Notes: generated from the sequence alone by a model not told the origin. 25,699 nucleotides of DNA from Bacteroidales bacterium (GCA_017555445.1 JAFZGK010000013.1:1-25699), one strand, 5' to 3'. Positions 1 to 7,832 are shown, counted from the first letter of the stretch. Numbers and translations are program-made.

Positions 1-864
1 ACAGATGCTTGCGAAAAACAAAGCGAAAATCAGTAAGTTTATTGCAGTCCTGCCTAAAAGCGGGTTTATTGCAGCCCCTGAAGATTGCTTAAGGCGCCCC
101 CAAGTCTTTATATGCAGGATGAGGTAAAGTAGAGGAATAACCAATGCCCAGATAGGAAACTGTAGAAAAACCGGTGTCATGATTGCCATGCCGATAAAAC
201 CAGACAGCAGATAGACGGTACTTATGAATCTACGCCCGAAAATAACTGCTGTTGTGCGTTTGCCGACTGCAGCATCGTCTTCCATATCCCTGTAATTATT
301 GACCATCAGGACATTGCTCGCAAGAAGTCCGATAGTTACGGAGGTTTCTAAGACAAGATCTACAGACTCCCATGACGATGTCTGAAGATACCAGGTCAGT
401 ACGACAGGCACAATGCCGAAGAAAATTATCACGGAGATGTCACCCAATCCATGATGTGACAGGGGATATGGTCCTGTACTATATGCGAGAGCGAAGCACA
501 TTATCAGAATTCCGACGATGATGAGCCACCATGGACCGTAAATCAGCATTACGCATCCGACGGCAGCGGCAATTCCCAACGTTATGAATGTCGCTGCTTT
601 CATTGCCTTTGGAGTGATTTCACCTTCTGTCACGCCTCTGCGGAATCCGGCACGTCCTTTCTTGTCGATCCCGTTCTTGAAATCATAATACTCATTACCG
701 AAATTGGCTGCAATCTGAGCAAGGATTGCAAATATGAGACATAACAGAGCCGGAATAGCATTGAAGGAATCTGTCAGAATGGCACAGCCTGTTCCGGCAA
801 TCACTCCCGCAACGCTTACAGGAAGCGTTCTGAGCCTCATGGCTTCTATCCAGTGTCTTATCAT
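1..864 (-). CDS. menA: 1,4-dihydroxy-2-naphthoate polyprenyltransferase MenA (3' end outside window)
   Basis: Membrane prenyltransferase that joins a polyprenyl chain to 1,4-dihydroxy-2-naphthoate, giving demethylmenaquinone. Seen: an open frame of 288 codons from ATG at 864 down to base 1, beginning MIRHWIEAMRLRTLPVSV. The first Asp-rich motif of the UbiA superfamily is present (NEYYDFKNGID), followed by the MenA signature TGPYPLSHHGLGD and the second Asp motif NNYRDMEDDAAVGKRTTAV. Several hydrophobic helices follow. The family is about 290-310 residues, so only the extreme C-terminus is missing. The ATG overlaps the menG stop as ATGA, so the two are probably translationally coupled. The next enzyme in the pathway, MenG, is encoded immediately upstream in the same operon. 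Confidence 0.95.
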   Translation of the reverse strand, partial: MIRHWIEAMRLRTLPVSVAGVIAGTGCAILTDSFNAIPALLCLIFAILAQIAANFGNEYYDFKNGIDKKGRAGFRRGVTEGEITPKAMKAATFITLGIAAAVGCVMLIYGPWWLIIVGILIMCFALAYSTGPYPLSHHGLGDISVIIFFGIVPVVLTWYLQTSSWESVDLVLETSVTIGLLASNVLMVNNYRDMEDDAAVGKRTTAVIFGRRFISTVYLLSGFIGMAIMTPVFLQFPIWALVIPLLYLILHIKTWGRLKQSSGAAINPLLGRTAINLLIFALFFASIC

Positions 865-1565
865 AGCACCGCCTTTTTTCCTACATACATGCGGCAGATT
901 CCTAAGGTCATCGGAGTATGTTCAACGACTGCGAAGCCTGCGGACTTCATCATTTCCATGAACTTATCCGGCGCTGGAAAACGCAGGACAGATGCAGGTA
1001 GGTATTCATATGCACTGCGGTTTCCTGATACGAGACCGCCTATTGCAGGAAGAATCTTCAGGAAATACAACTTGTAACACCAACGTATGAAGGCATTGGA
1101 AGGAACTGACAATTCAAGAATCACAAGTTTTCCACCGGGAACCAGTACCCTGAACATCTCACTGAGACCAACCTCAAGATGTTCAAAATTACGAACTCCG
1201 AATCCTACTGATATGCGGTCAAATGTATCATCCGGGTATGGAAGTGCTTCACAATCTGCTACCGATAATTCTGCAGAGAGACCAGCTTTCTGTATCTTCT
1301 CCCTGCCTATGGCCATCATTCCTTCAGATATATCCACTCCTGTTACTTTGCTTCCTGGGGCGACCTTCTGGGCGATCTCGATTGTAAAGTCTGCGGTTCC
1401 GCAAGCCACATCAAGTATCTTCATCGGCTTGTCTATGTCTGCAATCTCACCTACCGCCTTCTTTCTCCAACCCTTGTCAATATTGAGGGAAAGGATATGA
1501 TTCAGTTTGTCGTATTCAGGAGCAATATTGTCAAACAGTTTACGGATTCCTTCTTTCTTTGCCAT
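861..1565 (-). CDS. menG: Demethylmenaquinone methyltransferase MenG/UbiE
   Basis: SAM-dependent C-methyltransferase that converts demethylmenaquinone to menaquinone, the last step of the pathway. The protein has 234 residues, a normal length. It begins with the family N-terminus (KLFDNIAPEYDKLNHILS). SAM motif I is ILDVACGTADF at about residues 50-60, and the C-terminal UbiE signature includes SGNRSAYEYLPASV. It lies 2 bp after the stop of the upstream transporter gene and overlaps menA by 4 bp, so the three are one leftward operon. Because the organism appears to make menaquinone (menA is adjacent), the menG name is preferred over ubiE; a dual role in ubiquinone synthesis is unlikely. Confidence 0.95.
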   Translation of the reverse strand: MAKKEGIRKLFDNIAPEYDKLNHILSLNIDKGWRKKAVGEIADIDKPMKILDVACGTADFTIEIAQKVAPGSKVTGVDISEGMMAIGREKIQKAGLSAELSVADCEALPYPDDTFDRISVGFGVRNFEHLEVGLSEMFRVLVPGGKLVILELSVPSNAFIRWCYKLYFLKILPAIGGLVSGNRSAYEYLPASVLRFPAPDKFMEMMKSAGFAVVEHTPMTLGICRMYVGKKAVL

Positions 1566-1567
1566 AT

Positions 1568-2425
1568 CTATTTGTGTTTTCTTCTGATAAAATATACATA
1601 TGTAAGCAGAATCACATTCATCAGCAAGGCGTAACAGATAGCCGGAAGAGCCATCTCACCGCTATTGAAGATGAAAGGAGATGATGCTATTGCAATGGCC
1701 TGTGCGGCATTCTGCATTCCTACTTCTATGACTAGTGTGCGTCTTATTGCATCACTGAATCTTCCAATTCGTGATATGCATGAACTGCATACCATTGCAA
1801 TCACGATAAGCATTGCCGCTGACAGCCCCAAAGACGCAAAATTCTCGGCAATCTCTTTCTTGTATTGCAGGAAGAACACCGCAGCGAGAGTCATCAAAGC
1901 AGGAAAGGCTATCTTACCTAATACCTTTCTGACCTTGACAGCTGGTTCGGGGCAAAAGTGCTTGAACAAGCTTCCGGCAAAAAGAGGAACGAAAAGTAAT
2001 ACGATATTCTGCATAAGTAGTTTTCCCACAGGCAGTTCAATGCTTACACCTGAAATGTCAGATACTGCAGCAGTTACGAACTCCATTATCACCGGAAGTG
2101 TGAATAAAGTTATTATGCTGCTCAATGCAGTCAGAGTGACAGACAAAGCGACGTCACCCTTTGCAAGCATGGAAAAGACATTTGAGGAACTGCCACCCGG
2201 GCAGCAGGCCACAAGTACAAGTCCCATGAAATATACAGGAGGAAGTTTCAGAAGCCATGCTATCGAAAAAGCTATCATAGGAAGAATGATGATCTGGCCT
2301 ACCATGCCTAACAGCACAGCCTTAGGATTATGAGCGATATCAGTAAAAGCCTTCTTATTGATATCGATGCCTAGAAGGAACATCAAGGCAATAAGAATAG
2401 GCATAACTATCCATATTGTATTCAT
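1568..2425 (-). CDS. Bile acid:sodium symporter (BASS) family transporter
   Basis: Polytopic inner-membrane protein of 285 residues with eight to ten hydrophobic segments and very little soluble sequence. The BASS-family core motif, CPGGSSSNVFSMLAKGDVALS, falls at about residues 75-95. This is the region that forms the crossed helices and Na+ sites in structurally known homologues. The family moves bile acids, pantoate, keto acids and other organic anions with Na+; the substrate here cannot be read from the sequence. The gene is first in an operon with menG and menA, with a 2-bp gap, which could mean transport related to quinone precursors or simply shared transcription. The start at ATG 2425 is the first methionine of the frame. 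Confidence 0.88.
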   Translation of the reverse strand: MNTIWIVMPILIALMFLLGIDINKKAFTDIAHNPKAVLLGMVGQIIILPMIAFSIAWLLKLPPVYFMGLVLVACCPGGSSSNVFSMLAKGDVALSVTLTALSSIITLFTLPVIMEFVTAAVSDISGVSIELPVGKLLMQNIVLLFVPLFAGSLFKHFCPEPAVKVRKVLGKIAFPALMTLAAVFFLQYKKEIAENFASLGLSAAMLIVIAMVCSSCISRIGRFSDAIRRTLVIEVGMQNAAQAIAIASSPFIFNSGEMALPAICYALLMNVILLTYVYFIRRKHK

Positions 2426-2453
2426 AGGACGTACAAATTCCGATTTAACAGTG

Positions 2454-2484
2454 TAAATATATCTCTTTTTTATAGATATTACAA
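2454..2484 (-). promoter_or_regulatory. Candidate promoter of the transporter-menG-menA operon
   Basis: Read leftward, TTG (2484-2482) is followed after 20 bp by TATATTTA (2461-2454). This is one mismatch from the Bacteroidota -7 consensus TAnnTTTG, about 28 bp upstream of the transporter ATG. The spacing is good but the match is imperfect, so the call is tentative. Confidence 0.35.
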
Positions 2485-2503
2485 CTCAAGAAATTTTAAA
2501 TGT

Positions 2504-2518
2504 GTACCAATTTGGTAC
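2504..2518. promoter_or_regulatory. Palindromic operator of the toxin-antitoxin locus
   Basis: A perfect dyad with 7-bp arms around one central base: GTACCAA-T-TTGGTAC. It covers the -33 TTTG of the toxin-antitoxin promoter (2511-2514) and begins 54 bp before the antitoxin start. Type II antitoxins of the Phd/YefM group usually bind such palindromes to repress their own operon, so autoregulation is the natural inference. Confidence 0.7.
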
Positions 2519-2543
2519 TTTATTTGAAAAAATGATATATTTG
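2511..2543 (+). promoter_or_regulatory. Bacteroidota-type promoter of the antitoxin gene
   Basis: TTTG (2511-2514), a 21-bp spacer, then TATATTTG (2536-2543), a full match to TTTG/TAnnTTTG. Transcription would start near 2550, leaving a leader of only about 8 nt before the ATG at 2558. Confidence 0.7.
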
Positions 2544-2557
2544 CAAAACTAAATAGA

Positions 2558-2830
2558 ATGAAAATGGTTGTAGTAAGCAGTAGAGAATTCAGGGCTAACC
2601 AGCGTAAATACTTTGACTTAGCCCTTACAAATGATGTCGTGATTACATCCAGGAGTCACGGCAGTTATAGGCTTGTGCCAGTGAGAGAAAGTGATACGCT
2701 CATTGATCAGACAACTTTGGAGGCTAAAATCAGGCGCGGAATTGAGGAGTATGAACAAGGTAAGGTTCATAGAATGGAGGAAGGGGAGAGTGTTGATGGC
2801 TTCCTTAGTCGAATGATTAATGAAGACTGA
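2558..2830 (+). CDS. Type II antitoxin, Phd/YefM-like
   Basis: A 90-residue protein. The N-terminus MKMVVVSSREFRANQRKYFD matches the Phd/YefM fold (short strand, then 'S-x-x-x-F-R-x-N' helix), which binds DNA as a dimer. It is followed by a 'DVVITSRSHGSYRLVPV' strand region typical of this family. The acidic, low-complexity C-terminus (EEYEQGKVHRMEEGES) would wrap around and block the toxin. The start could also be the second ATG at 2564. A palindromic operator and a good promoter lie directly upstream. The cognate toxin frame immediately downstream is broken, so this antitoxin appears to be an orphan that may still repress its own promoter. Confidence 0.85.
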   Translation: MKMVVVSSREFRANQRKYFDLALTNDVVITSRSHGSYRLVPVRESDTLIDQTTLEAKIRRGIEEYEQGKVHRMEEGESVDGFLSRMINED

Positions 2831-2965
2831 AATGTATAGAATAGTATTTTCCAACGACGCGAAGAAGGACCTTAAGGAACTGAGCAAGAAAGCACCTCAG
2901 GCAGTAAAGAAGATGAAGTTATTGAAGTTCTAGTTCTATCTGCTTTCGGGCACTATAAGAAGTAG
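2820..2965 (+). pseudogene. Internally deleted toxin gene, Txe/YoeB-like (RelE superfamily)
   Basis: ATG at 2832, or the in-frame ATG at 2820 that would overlap the antitoxin by 11 bp, opens with MYRIVFSNDAKKDLKELSK. This is the usual N-terminus of a small ribosome-dependent mRNA interferase. The frame stops at TAG 2931-2933 after about 33 codons, whereas the family is about 85-90 residues. In the +2 frame the characteristic C-terminus is still readable: EVIEVLVLSAFGHYKK and a stop at 2963-2965. The middle of the protein, with the catalytic Arg/His residues of the 'RRI..HRLVY' region, is absent. An internal deletion of roughly 120-140 bp with loss of frame explains this. The gene is almost certainly inactive. 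Confidence 0.8.
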
Positions 2966-2989
2966 CCAATCTAGCAAGAATTATTATCA

Positions 2990-3025
2990 GGCCTCGCATC
3001 ACTGTTGTGATGTGGGCCCTTTTTT
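2990..3025 (+). terminator. Rho-independent terminator after the toxin-antitoxin locus
   Basis: The left arm GGCCTCGCATCAC (2990-3002) pairs with GTGATGTGGGCC (3007-3018), with a TGTT loop, one G-U pair and one bulge. A run of six T (3020-3025) follows. It lies 25 bp after the broken toxin's C-terminal stop. Confidence 0.8.
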
Positions 3026-3079
3026 AATCACTTAATACTAATTTTCTTCTTTTTTCGGTGTCTCCCCTTCCCGAAAAAT

Positions 3080-3107
3080 CGGTTATACAATGTATATTAT
3101 GTTAACT
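3080..3107. other. dif: Candidate dif/Xer recombination site
   Basis: A 28-bp stretch with the dif layout: left arm CGGTTATACAA (3080-3090), central TGTATA (3091-3096), right arm TTATGTTAACT (3097-3107). Against the E. coli dif site as I know it, it shares an uninterrupted run of 17 bases (AATGTATATTATGTTAA, 3089-3105), covering the whole centre and almost the whole XerD arm. Overall identity is 20 of 28. The two arms match at 6 of 11 positions as inverted repeats, the same partial symmetry as in E. coli. The site lies in an intergenic gap beside a decayed toxin-antitoxin locus. If correct, the window lies at the chromosome terminus, or the site is an element-borne Xer target. Confidence 0.6.
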
Positions 3108-3179
3108 TAACTATGCAAAAACACTACTCTATTACATAAATCATATAATTTTAACAATATTTTAATTGATGAGGATTGT

Positions 3180-4970
3180 ATGGATTACATAAAGAAATTA
3201 TTTTTGTGGAAATTTAAAATTATTGAAACATCAATGGGTATCTTACAATTCTTTACATTGTTCGGTGCGATGGGTATGTTCCTTTACGGAATGAACCTCA
3301 TGAGCTCCGGACTACAGAAAGCCGCTGGTGACAGGCTCAGAGGATTCCTCTCTGCAATGACATCCAATCCATTCAAACGCGTGATGACAGGAGTCGGAAT
3401 TACCGCTTTGATCCAGTCTTCATCAGCTACAACCGTAATGGTCGTAAGCTTCGTAAATGCCGGACTCCTTACTCTAGTTTAGGCAATCGGCGTTATCATG
3501 GGAGCAAATATCGGAACCACAATCACAGCATGGATGGTTTCGCTCCTGGGATTCAAGGCTGACATTTCGATTCTTGCAGTTCCTTTGATGCTTCTTGGAT
3601 TCCTCTTCTCCAATTCGAAGAAGAATCAGAAGAAAAACATCGGTGAACTGATCGTCGGATTCTCCCTCCTTTTCCTCGGACTCTCGTTCATGAAGGAGTC
3701 GGTTCCTGATCTCAAGCAGACACCGGAAGTTCTTGAATTTGTAAGACAATGGGCCGGACACGGCTTCTGGTCTGTACTTATCTTCCTTGGAATCGGTACA
3801 GTCCTGACCCTTATTCTTCAGTCTTCATCAGCAACAATGGCGATCACTCTCATCATGCTCAGCATGGGCTGGATCCCCTTCCCTATGGCCTGCGCGATGG
3901 TTCTCGGTGAGAATATCGGAACGACAATTACGGCAAATATCGCAGCATCAGTCGGAAATCCAGCAGCAAAACGTGCCGCATTATCCCACACCATATTCAA
4001 TGTATTCGGTGTAATCTGGGCGCTTATCCTGTTCAGACCATTCCTTGGACTCGTAGGAAAGATCATCGAAATGATGGGCTACCCTAATCCTGCAACAGAA
4101 GGATTTGTAGTAGATAGCCCGGAGGGAGCCAACGCAACATCAGTACTCTACGGACTCTCGATGCTCCATACCCTCTTCAATCTGATCAACACCATCATTC
4201 TCGTATGGTTCACAGATCTTATTGCAAAGATCGTTACAAGACTTGTGAAGGAGCCGGAGAACAAAGAGGAAAAGGCATTCAGACTCAAGTATATAGAGGC
4301 TGGCCCACTTGCGACTCCAGAACTTGCGACAGAGCAGGCATTCAAGGAAATCATCCATTTTGCAAAGATTTCGAGAAACGGTTTGGGCTATGCTCGTGCG
4401 GCAATCAATGAAAATGATCCTGATAAGTTTGAAGAGCTTAAGGGCAAGCTTGTGAAGTACGAGGAAATTTCAGACAGAATCGAGTACGAGATTGCAACAT
4501 TCCTCAATGCTGTTTCTGCAGAGGAGATCAGCGAGAGAACATCCGTAATGATCAAGGCAATGTACAAGATCATCGGTGAGCTCGAATCCCTTGGAGACTC
4601 TGGAGAAAGCATCAGCCGCATCCTCTCACGCAGAAACATCCATAACAAGTCATTTGACGCGGAAACCATCAAGAAGCTCAATGCAATGCTTGATCTCGTT
4701 GACCATGCATATGCTGTAATGATCGAGAACCTTAGTCTGGCATTTGACGGAAAGCTCGAGGAGATTTCAAATGCATACTCTGCTGAGGACAGAATCAACA
4801 ACCAGCGTAACAACCTCAGAGATGAGGAGATAGAAAGCATCGAGAGCGACCGCAAGAACTACCAGACAAGTGTCTACTATATGGACATCGTGTCGGAGCT
4901 CGAGACAATGGGAGACTTTATGATCAATATTTCCCAGACTCTCTACAAAACAAAGGTCAAGATTTCTTAA
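3180..4970 (+). pseudogene. Na+/phosphate cotransporter family protein with PhoU-like C-terminus, interrupted by an in-frame TAG
   Basis: One reading frame of 597 codons broken only by TAG at 3480-3482 (codon 101). Both sides are well preserved. The N-terminal half-repeat has QSSSATT at residues 79-85, and GANIGTT follows at 108-114 just after the stop. The second repeat has QSSSATM at about 214 and GENIGTT near 243. Residues from about 390 to 590 form a helical PhoU-like domain. In relatives the interrupted spot reads 'LTLVQAIGVIMGANIGTT', so a single C-to-T change (CAG Gln to TAG) accounts for the break. A more likely start within this frame is ATG 3234 (MGILQFFTLFGAMGMFLYG). Translation could in principle restart at ATG 3498, 15 nt past the stop, giving a 490-residue protein lacking the first QSSS motif. 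Function is probably lost unless the stop is suppressed or is a sequencing error. Confidence 0.85.
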
Positions 4971-4990
4971 TCTCACGATTATTTGATATT

Positions 4991-5027
4991 TTTGCAACCC
5001 CGTTGAATCATTCAATGGGGTTGTAAA
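4991..5027. terminator. Strong stem-loop after the Na/phosphate transporter gene
   Basis: CAACCCCGTTGAA (4995-5007) pairs with TTCAATGGGGTTG (5011-5023) around a TCA loop with one G-U pair. The stem extends outward by TTTG/TAAA. It sits 20 bp after the stop. There is no T-run downstream, so it may be a weak terminator or an mRNA 3'-end stabiliser rather than a classical terminator. Confidence 0.5.
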
Positions 5028-5033
5028 GTTAAA

Positions 5034-5060
5034 TGTCATCCCGAGCGAAGCGAAGGATCT
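5034..5060. repeat. Short dispersed-repeat-like sequence before rlmD
   Basis: The 27-bp stretch starts TGTCATCCCGAGCGAAGCG and ends AAGGATCT. Its wording is very close to a short intergenic repeat seen in many unrelated bacterial genomes (TGTCATCCTGAGC-type). Read on the other strand it gives the telltale spurious peptide ILRFARDDI. Only one copy is in the window. It creates an upstream in-frame ATG (5033) that should not be taken as the rlmD start. Confidence 0.55.
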
Positions 5061-5074
5061 TTATCAGCGAATTT

Positions 5075-6481
5075 ATGGCAAGAAAGAAACAGGATATAAT
5101 TTTAGAGAATGTAGTGATCGAGGCTGTTGCAGCGGAAGGCAAGGCTTTGGCAAGGATCGACGGTACAGTGCTTTTCGTACAGTTCGCAGTACCTGGAGAC
5201 ATCGTTGACGTAAAGGTCACAAAGAAGAAGAAAAACTATATGGAGGGTTTCATTCTCCGTATGGTAAAGCCGTCAGAGCATCGTCTAGAGCCTTTCTGCA
5301 AACATTTCGGCATATGCGGAGGTTGTAAATGGCAGCCGCTTCCATACGAAATGCAGCTTCAGGCAAAACAGCAGCAGGTATATGACCAGCTCGTGCGCAT
5401 AGGACATCTCGATGTTCCTGAAATCTCCCCTATCGTACCGTCTGACGATACAACATATTACCGTAACAAGCTGGAGTTCACATTCTCACAGCGTCGCTGG
5501 ATCTTCGATGACGAAAATGCCGAAGTACTTTCTGACCAGGAGAAGTACGGACTTGGCTTCCATGTAGGCCGATTCTTCGACAAGGTTCTGGATATCGAAC
5601 ATTGCTACCTCCAGCCGGAGCCATCAAACGAAATTCGTCTGTTCATCAAGGAATATGCTCTGAATCACGGACTTACATTCTTCAACATCCGTGAGCATGT
5701 AGGTTTCCTCCGCAATATGTTCATCCGCACTACAGAGGCTGGAAACGTGATGCTGATCGTCTGCTTCTACCACGAGGATGCAGAAGCTCGTACAGCCCTG
5801 CTTAATGCAGTTGCTGAAAAGTTCCCGCAGATCACTTCCCTTTATTATGTAATCAACGGTAAGGCTAACGATTCGATTTCAGATCAGGATTGTCACCTTT
5901 ACAAAGGTGAGGACGCGATCTATGAATACATGGAAGGCCTCAAGTTCAAGATCGGACCTAAATCGTTCTATCAGACAAATACAAAGCAGGCATACAAGCT
6001 CTACAGCGTAGCACGTGAATATGCGGCTCTGACAGGCTCAGAGGTCGTTTATGACCTTTATACCGGTACAGGTACAATCGCCCAGTTCGTATCACGCCAG
6101 GCGTCGAAAGTAATTGGTATCGAATATGTTCCAGAAGCAATCGAAGACGCAAAGATCAATGCTGCAAACAACAACATCACAAACTGCGACTTCTATGCTG
6201 GAGATATGAAGGATATCCTTACTGATGCATTCGTTGAAGAACATGGACGTCCTGATGTAATCATTCTTGATCCGCCTAGAGCCGGCATCCACCCTGACGT
6301 AGCTCAGGTTATCCTTAATGCGGCACCTGACCGTATGGTCTATGTAAGCTGTAATCCGGCTTCACAGGCTCGTGATCTTGAAATCCTGTGCAAGGATTAT
6401 GTCATCACAGCGGTACGCCCTGTAGATATGTTCCCGCACACACACCACGTAGAGAATGTGGTTGCTCTGAAACGAAAATAA
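5075..6481 (+). CDS. rlmD: 23S rRNA (uracil-5-)-methyltransferase RlmD/RumA family
   Basis: RNA m5U methyltransferase with an Fe-S cluster, 468 residues from ATG 5075 (MARKKQDIILENVVIEA). An N-terminal TRAM-like beta domain spans residues 1-65. Cluster cysteines are Cys75, Cys81, Cys84 (CKHFGICGGC) and Cys177. The SAM motif is DLYTGTGT (327-334). Also present are DPPRAG (399-404), the catalytic nucleophile Cys426 in YVSCNPAS, and a general-base Glu near the C-terminus (HHVENVVAL). The family contains both rRNA U747/U1939 and tRNA U54 enzymes, and the exact target uridine cannot be decided here. The frame is open 14 codons further up to ATG 5033, but that part is encoded by the repeat-like sequence and is not family-like. 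The gene ends base-to-base against the convergent NfeD gene. Confidence 0.9.
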   Translation: MARKKQDIILENVVIEAVAAEGKALARIDGTVLFVQFAVPGDIVDVKVTKKKKNYMEGFILRMVKPSEHRLEPFCKHFGICGGCKWQPLPYEMQLQAKQQQVYDQLVRIGHLDVPEISPIVPSDDTTYYRNKLEFTFSQRRWIFDDENAEVLSDQEKYGLGFHVGRFFDKVLDIEHCYLQPEPSNEIRLFIKEYALNHGLTFFNIREHVGFLRNMFIRTTEAGNVMLIVCFYHEDAEARTALLNAVAEKFPQITSLYYVINGKANDSISDQDCHLYKGEDAIYEYMEGLKFKIGPKSFYQTNTKQAYKLYSVAREYAALTGSEVVYDLYTGTGTIAQFVSRQASKVIGIEYVPEAIEDAKINAANNNITNCDFYAGDMKDILTDAFVEEHGRPDVIILDPPRAGIHPDVAQVILNAAPDRMVYVSCNPASQARDLEILCKDYVITAVRPVDMFPHTHHVENVVALKRK

Positions 6482-7807
6482 TTAAAGCTTTTCGCAATAG
6501 AGTCGGCCCTGCTCAGCGTGAGTGACCTTAAGGGTCTGACCTTTGGCAGCAAAGCCTCCGAATTGTAATACAGCTTCGAATATGCGTCCGTCGGTAGTCT
6601 TGACCTTACCGCTCGGGCGCATGTCTGTAAATACCACAACAGGCTCACCTACAAGCGATTCCAATCCCGTTACCACTCCTGTGAATCCATCCGAAGCCTT
6701 CATTTCCTGTCTTAGAGCGATATGATCGAATGAGCGGGTTGTATAAAGTTTCTTCACTAGCCACACAGAGCCGAAAATGGCTGCCGAGGAAGATATAATG
6801 ACTATTCCAAGCGGCTGGAGTATCGGCTGAAGGTTCAATGTACCGTCCCAATGGAAGAGCTCGGCATTGTCGACCATGGCGAATGCAAGGGAAACAATGA
6901 CCGCTATTATACCTGTGATTCCGCAAACTCCAAAGCCAGGAATTACGAATATCTCCATGGCTATCAAGACTAGTCCGACGACAAAAAGAAGGATTTCCCA
7001 TGACTCGACAAGATGACCGATATAACCAGGAGCGAAGTATAAGAGTGCTCCTACTATCGCTGTAATAAGTGGAAGACCTATGCCCGGAGTCCTTATCTCG
7101 ACAAAGATTCCTCCGATTATCATCATCATGAATATAGACTGAAGAAGAGGATTGAGAAGGAGCTGAATAAGTCTGTCAAGCCATGTCATATCATCTTCCA
7201 TATTCTTGATTACAAACTCGTTATCATGACTTACCTTTTCAGCTACTTCATATTCGGTTTCACAGATTCCTTCGCAATATCCTACTGCAACAGCCTCGGT
7301 CGGAGTCATGCTCAACACATTTGCCGTATCGGTCATGGACTCGGCAATCTTAGGATCTCTTCCCGTAGCCTGAGCCGTCGACCTCATCATGCCTCTCATG
7401 AAAGACTGATACTTATCCGGCATAACCTCACCAGTCTGGTCTACTACAGTTGCAGCACCGATCGAGCTTCCTGTCTTCATGTATATGGAGTCACATGCTA
7501 TACTGATCAGAGCACCTGCAGAAGCAGCCTGCATGTTAACGTAGGCAATCACTGGCTTTTCATACCTTAAGATCGCGGATCTTATACTGTCTGCGGCATT
7601 GACTGCTCCTCCGTATGTATTCAGATCCAGAATGACATAGTCAGCATCAGCTTCTCTGGCTTTTTCCAATCCCAGAGTCACAAGTCTTTGTGATGACTGA
7701 TCTATATCCTGGTCAAGTCTGATACGGTAAAATACTGTCAGCGAATCCGCGGCAAATGCTGAGACAGCTGTAAATATGGTCAAAAGAAAAGTCAATACCT
7801 TCTTCAT
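6482..7807 (-). CDS. NfeD-family membrane-bound serine protease (ClpP-like)
   Basis: A protein of 441 residues from ATG 7807. An upstream in-frame TTG at 7813 is less likely because the signal peptide MKKVLTFLLTIFTAVSAFA begins at the ATG. A ClpP/crotonase-like protease domain covers about residues 22-215, with the catalytic Ser96 in the AASAG motif and Lys132 in MPDKYQSFMRG. Four to five transmembrane helices follow, and then a C-terminal NfeD OB-fold (about 370-441). Archaeal homologues cleave stomatin-type membrane proteins, but no stomatin/SPFH gene is next door here. The gene converges with rlmD with no intergenic base and no visible terminator. A TATATTTG box lies 25 bp upstream. Confidence 0.9.
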   Translation of the reverse strand: MKKVLTFLLTIFTAVSAFAADSLTVFYRIRLDQDIDQSSQRLVTLGLEKAREADADYVILDLNTYGGAVNAADSIRSAILRYEKPVIAYVNMQAASAGALISIACDSIYMKTGSSIGAATVVDQTGEVMPDKYQSFMRGMMRSTAQATGRDPKIAESMTDTANVLSMTPTEAVAVGYCEGICETEYEVAEKVSHDNEFVIKNMEDDMTWLDRLIQLLLNPLLQSIFMMMIIGGIFVEIRTPGIGLPLITAIVGALLYFAPGYIGHLVESWEILLFVVGLVLIAMEIFVIPGFGVCGITGIIAVIVSLAFAMVDNAELFHWDGTLNLQPILQPLGIVIISSSAAIFGSVWLVKKLYTTRSFDHIALRQEMKASDGFTGVVTGLESLVGEPVVVFTDMRPSGKVKTTDGRIFEAVLQFGGFAAKGQTLKVTHAEQGRLYCEKL

Positions 7808-7832
7808 ATTCAAATGTATTTGGTGACAAGAA

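Noticed and set aside
3480..3482. Genome-wide or local TAG recoding to glutamine (as in some gut phages)
   Set aside because: Two intact neighbouring genes (ending at 8851 and 15698) use TAG as their stop, and no phage genes are present.
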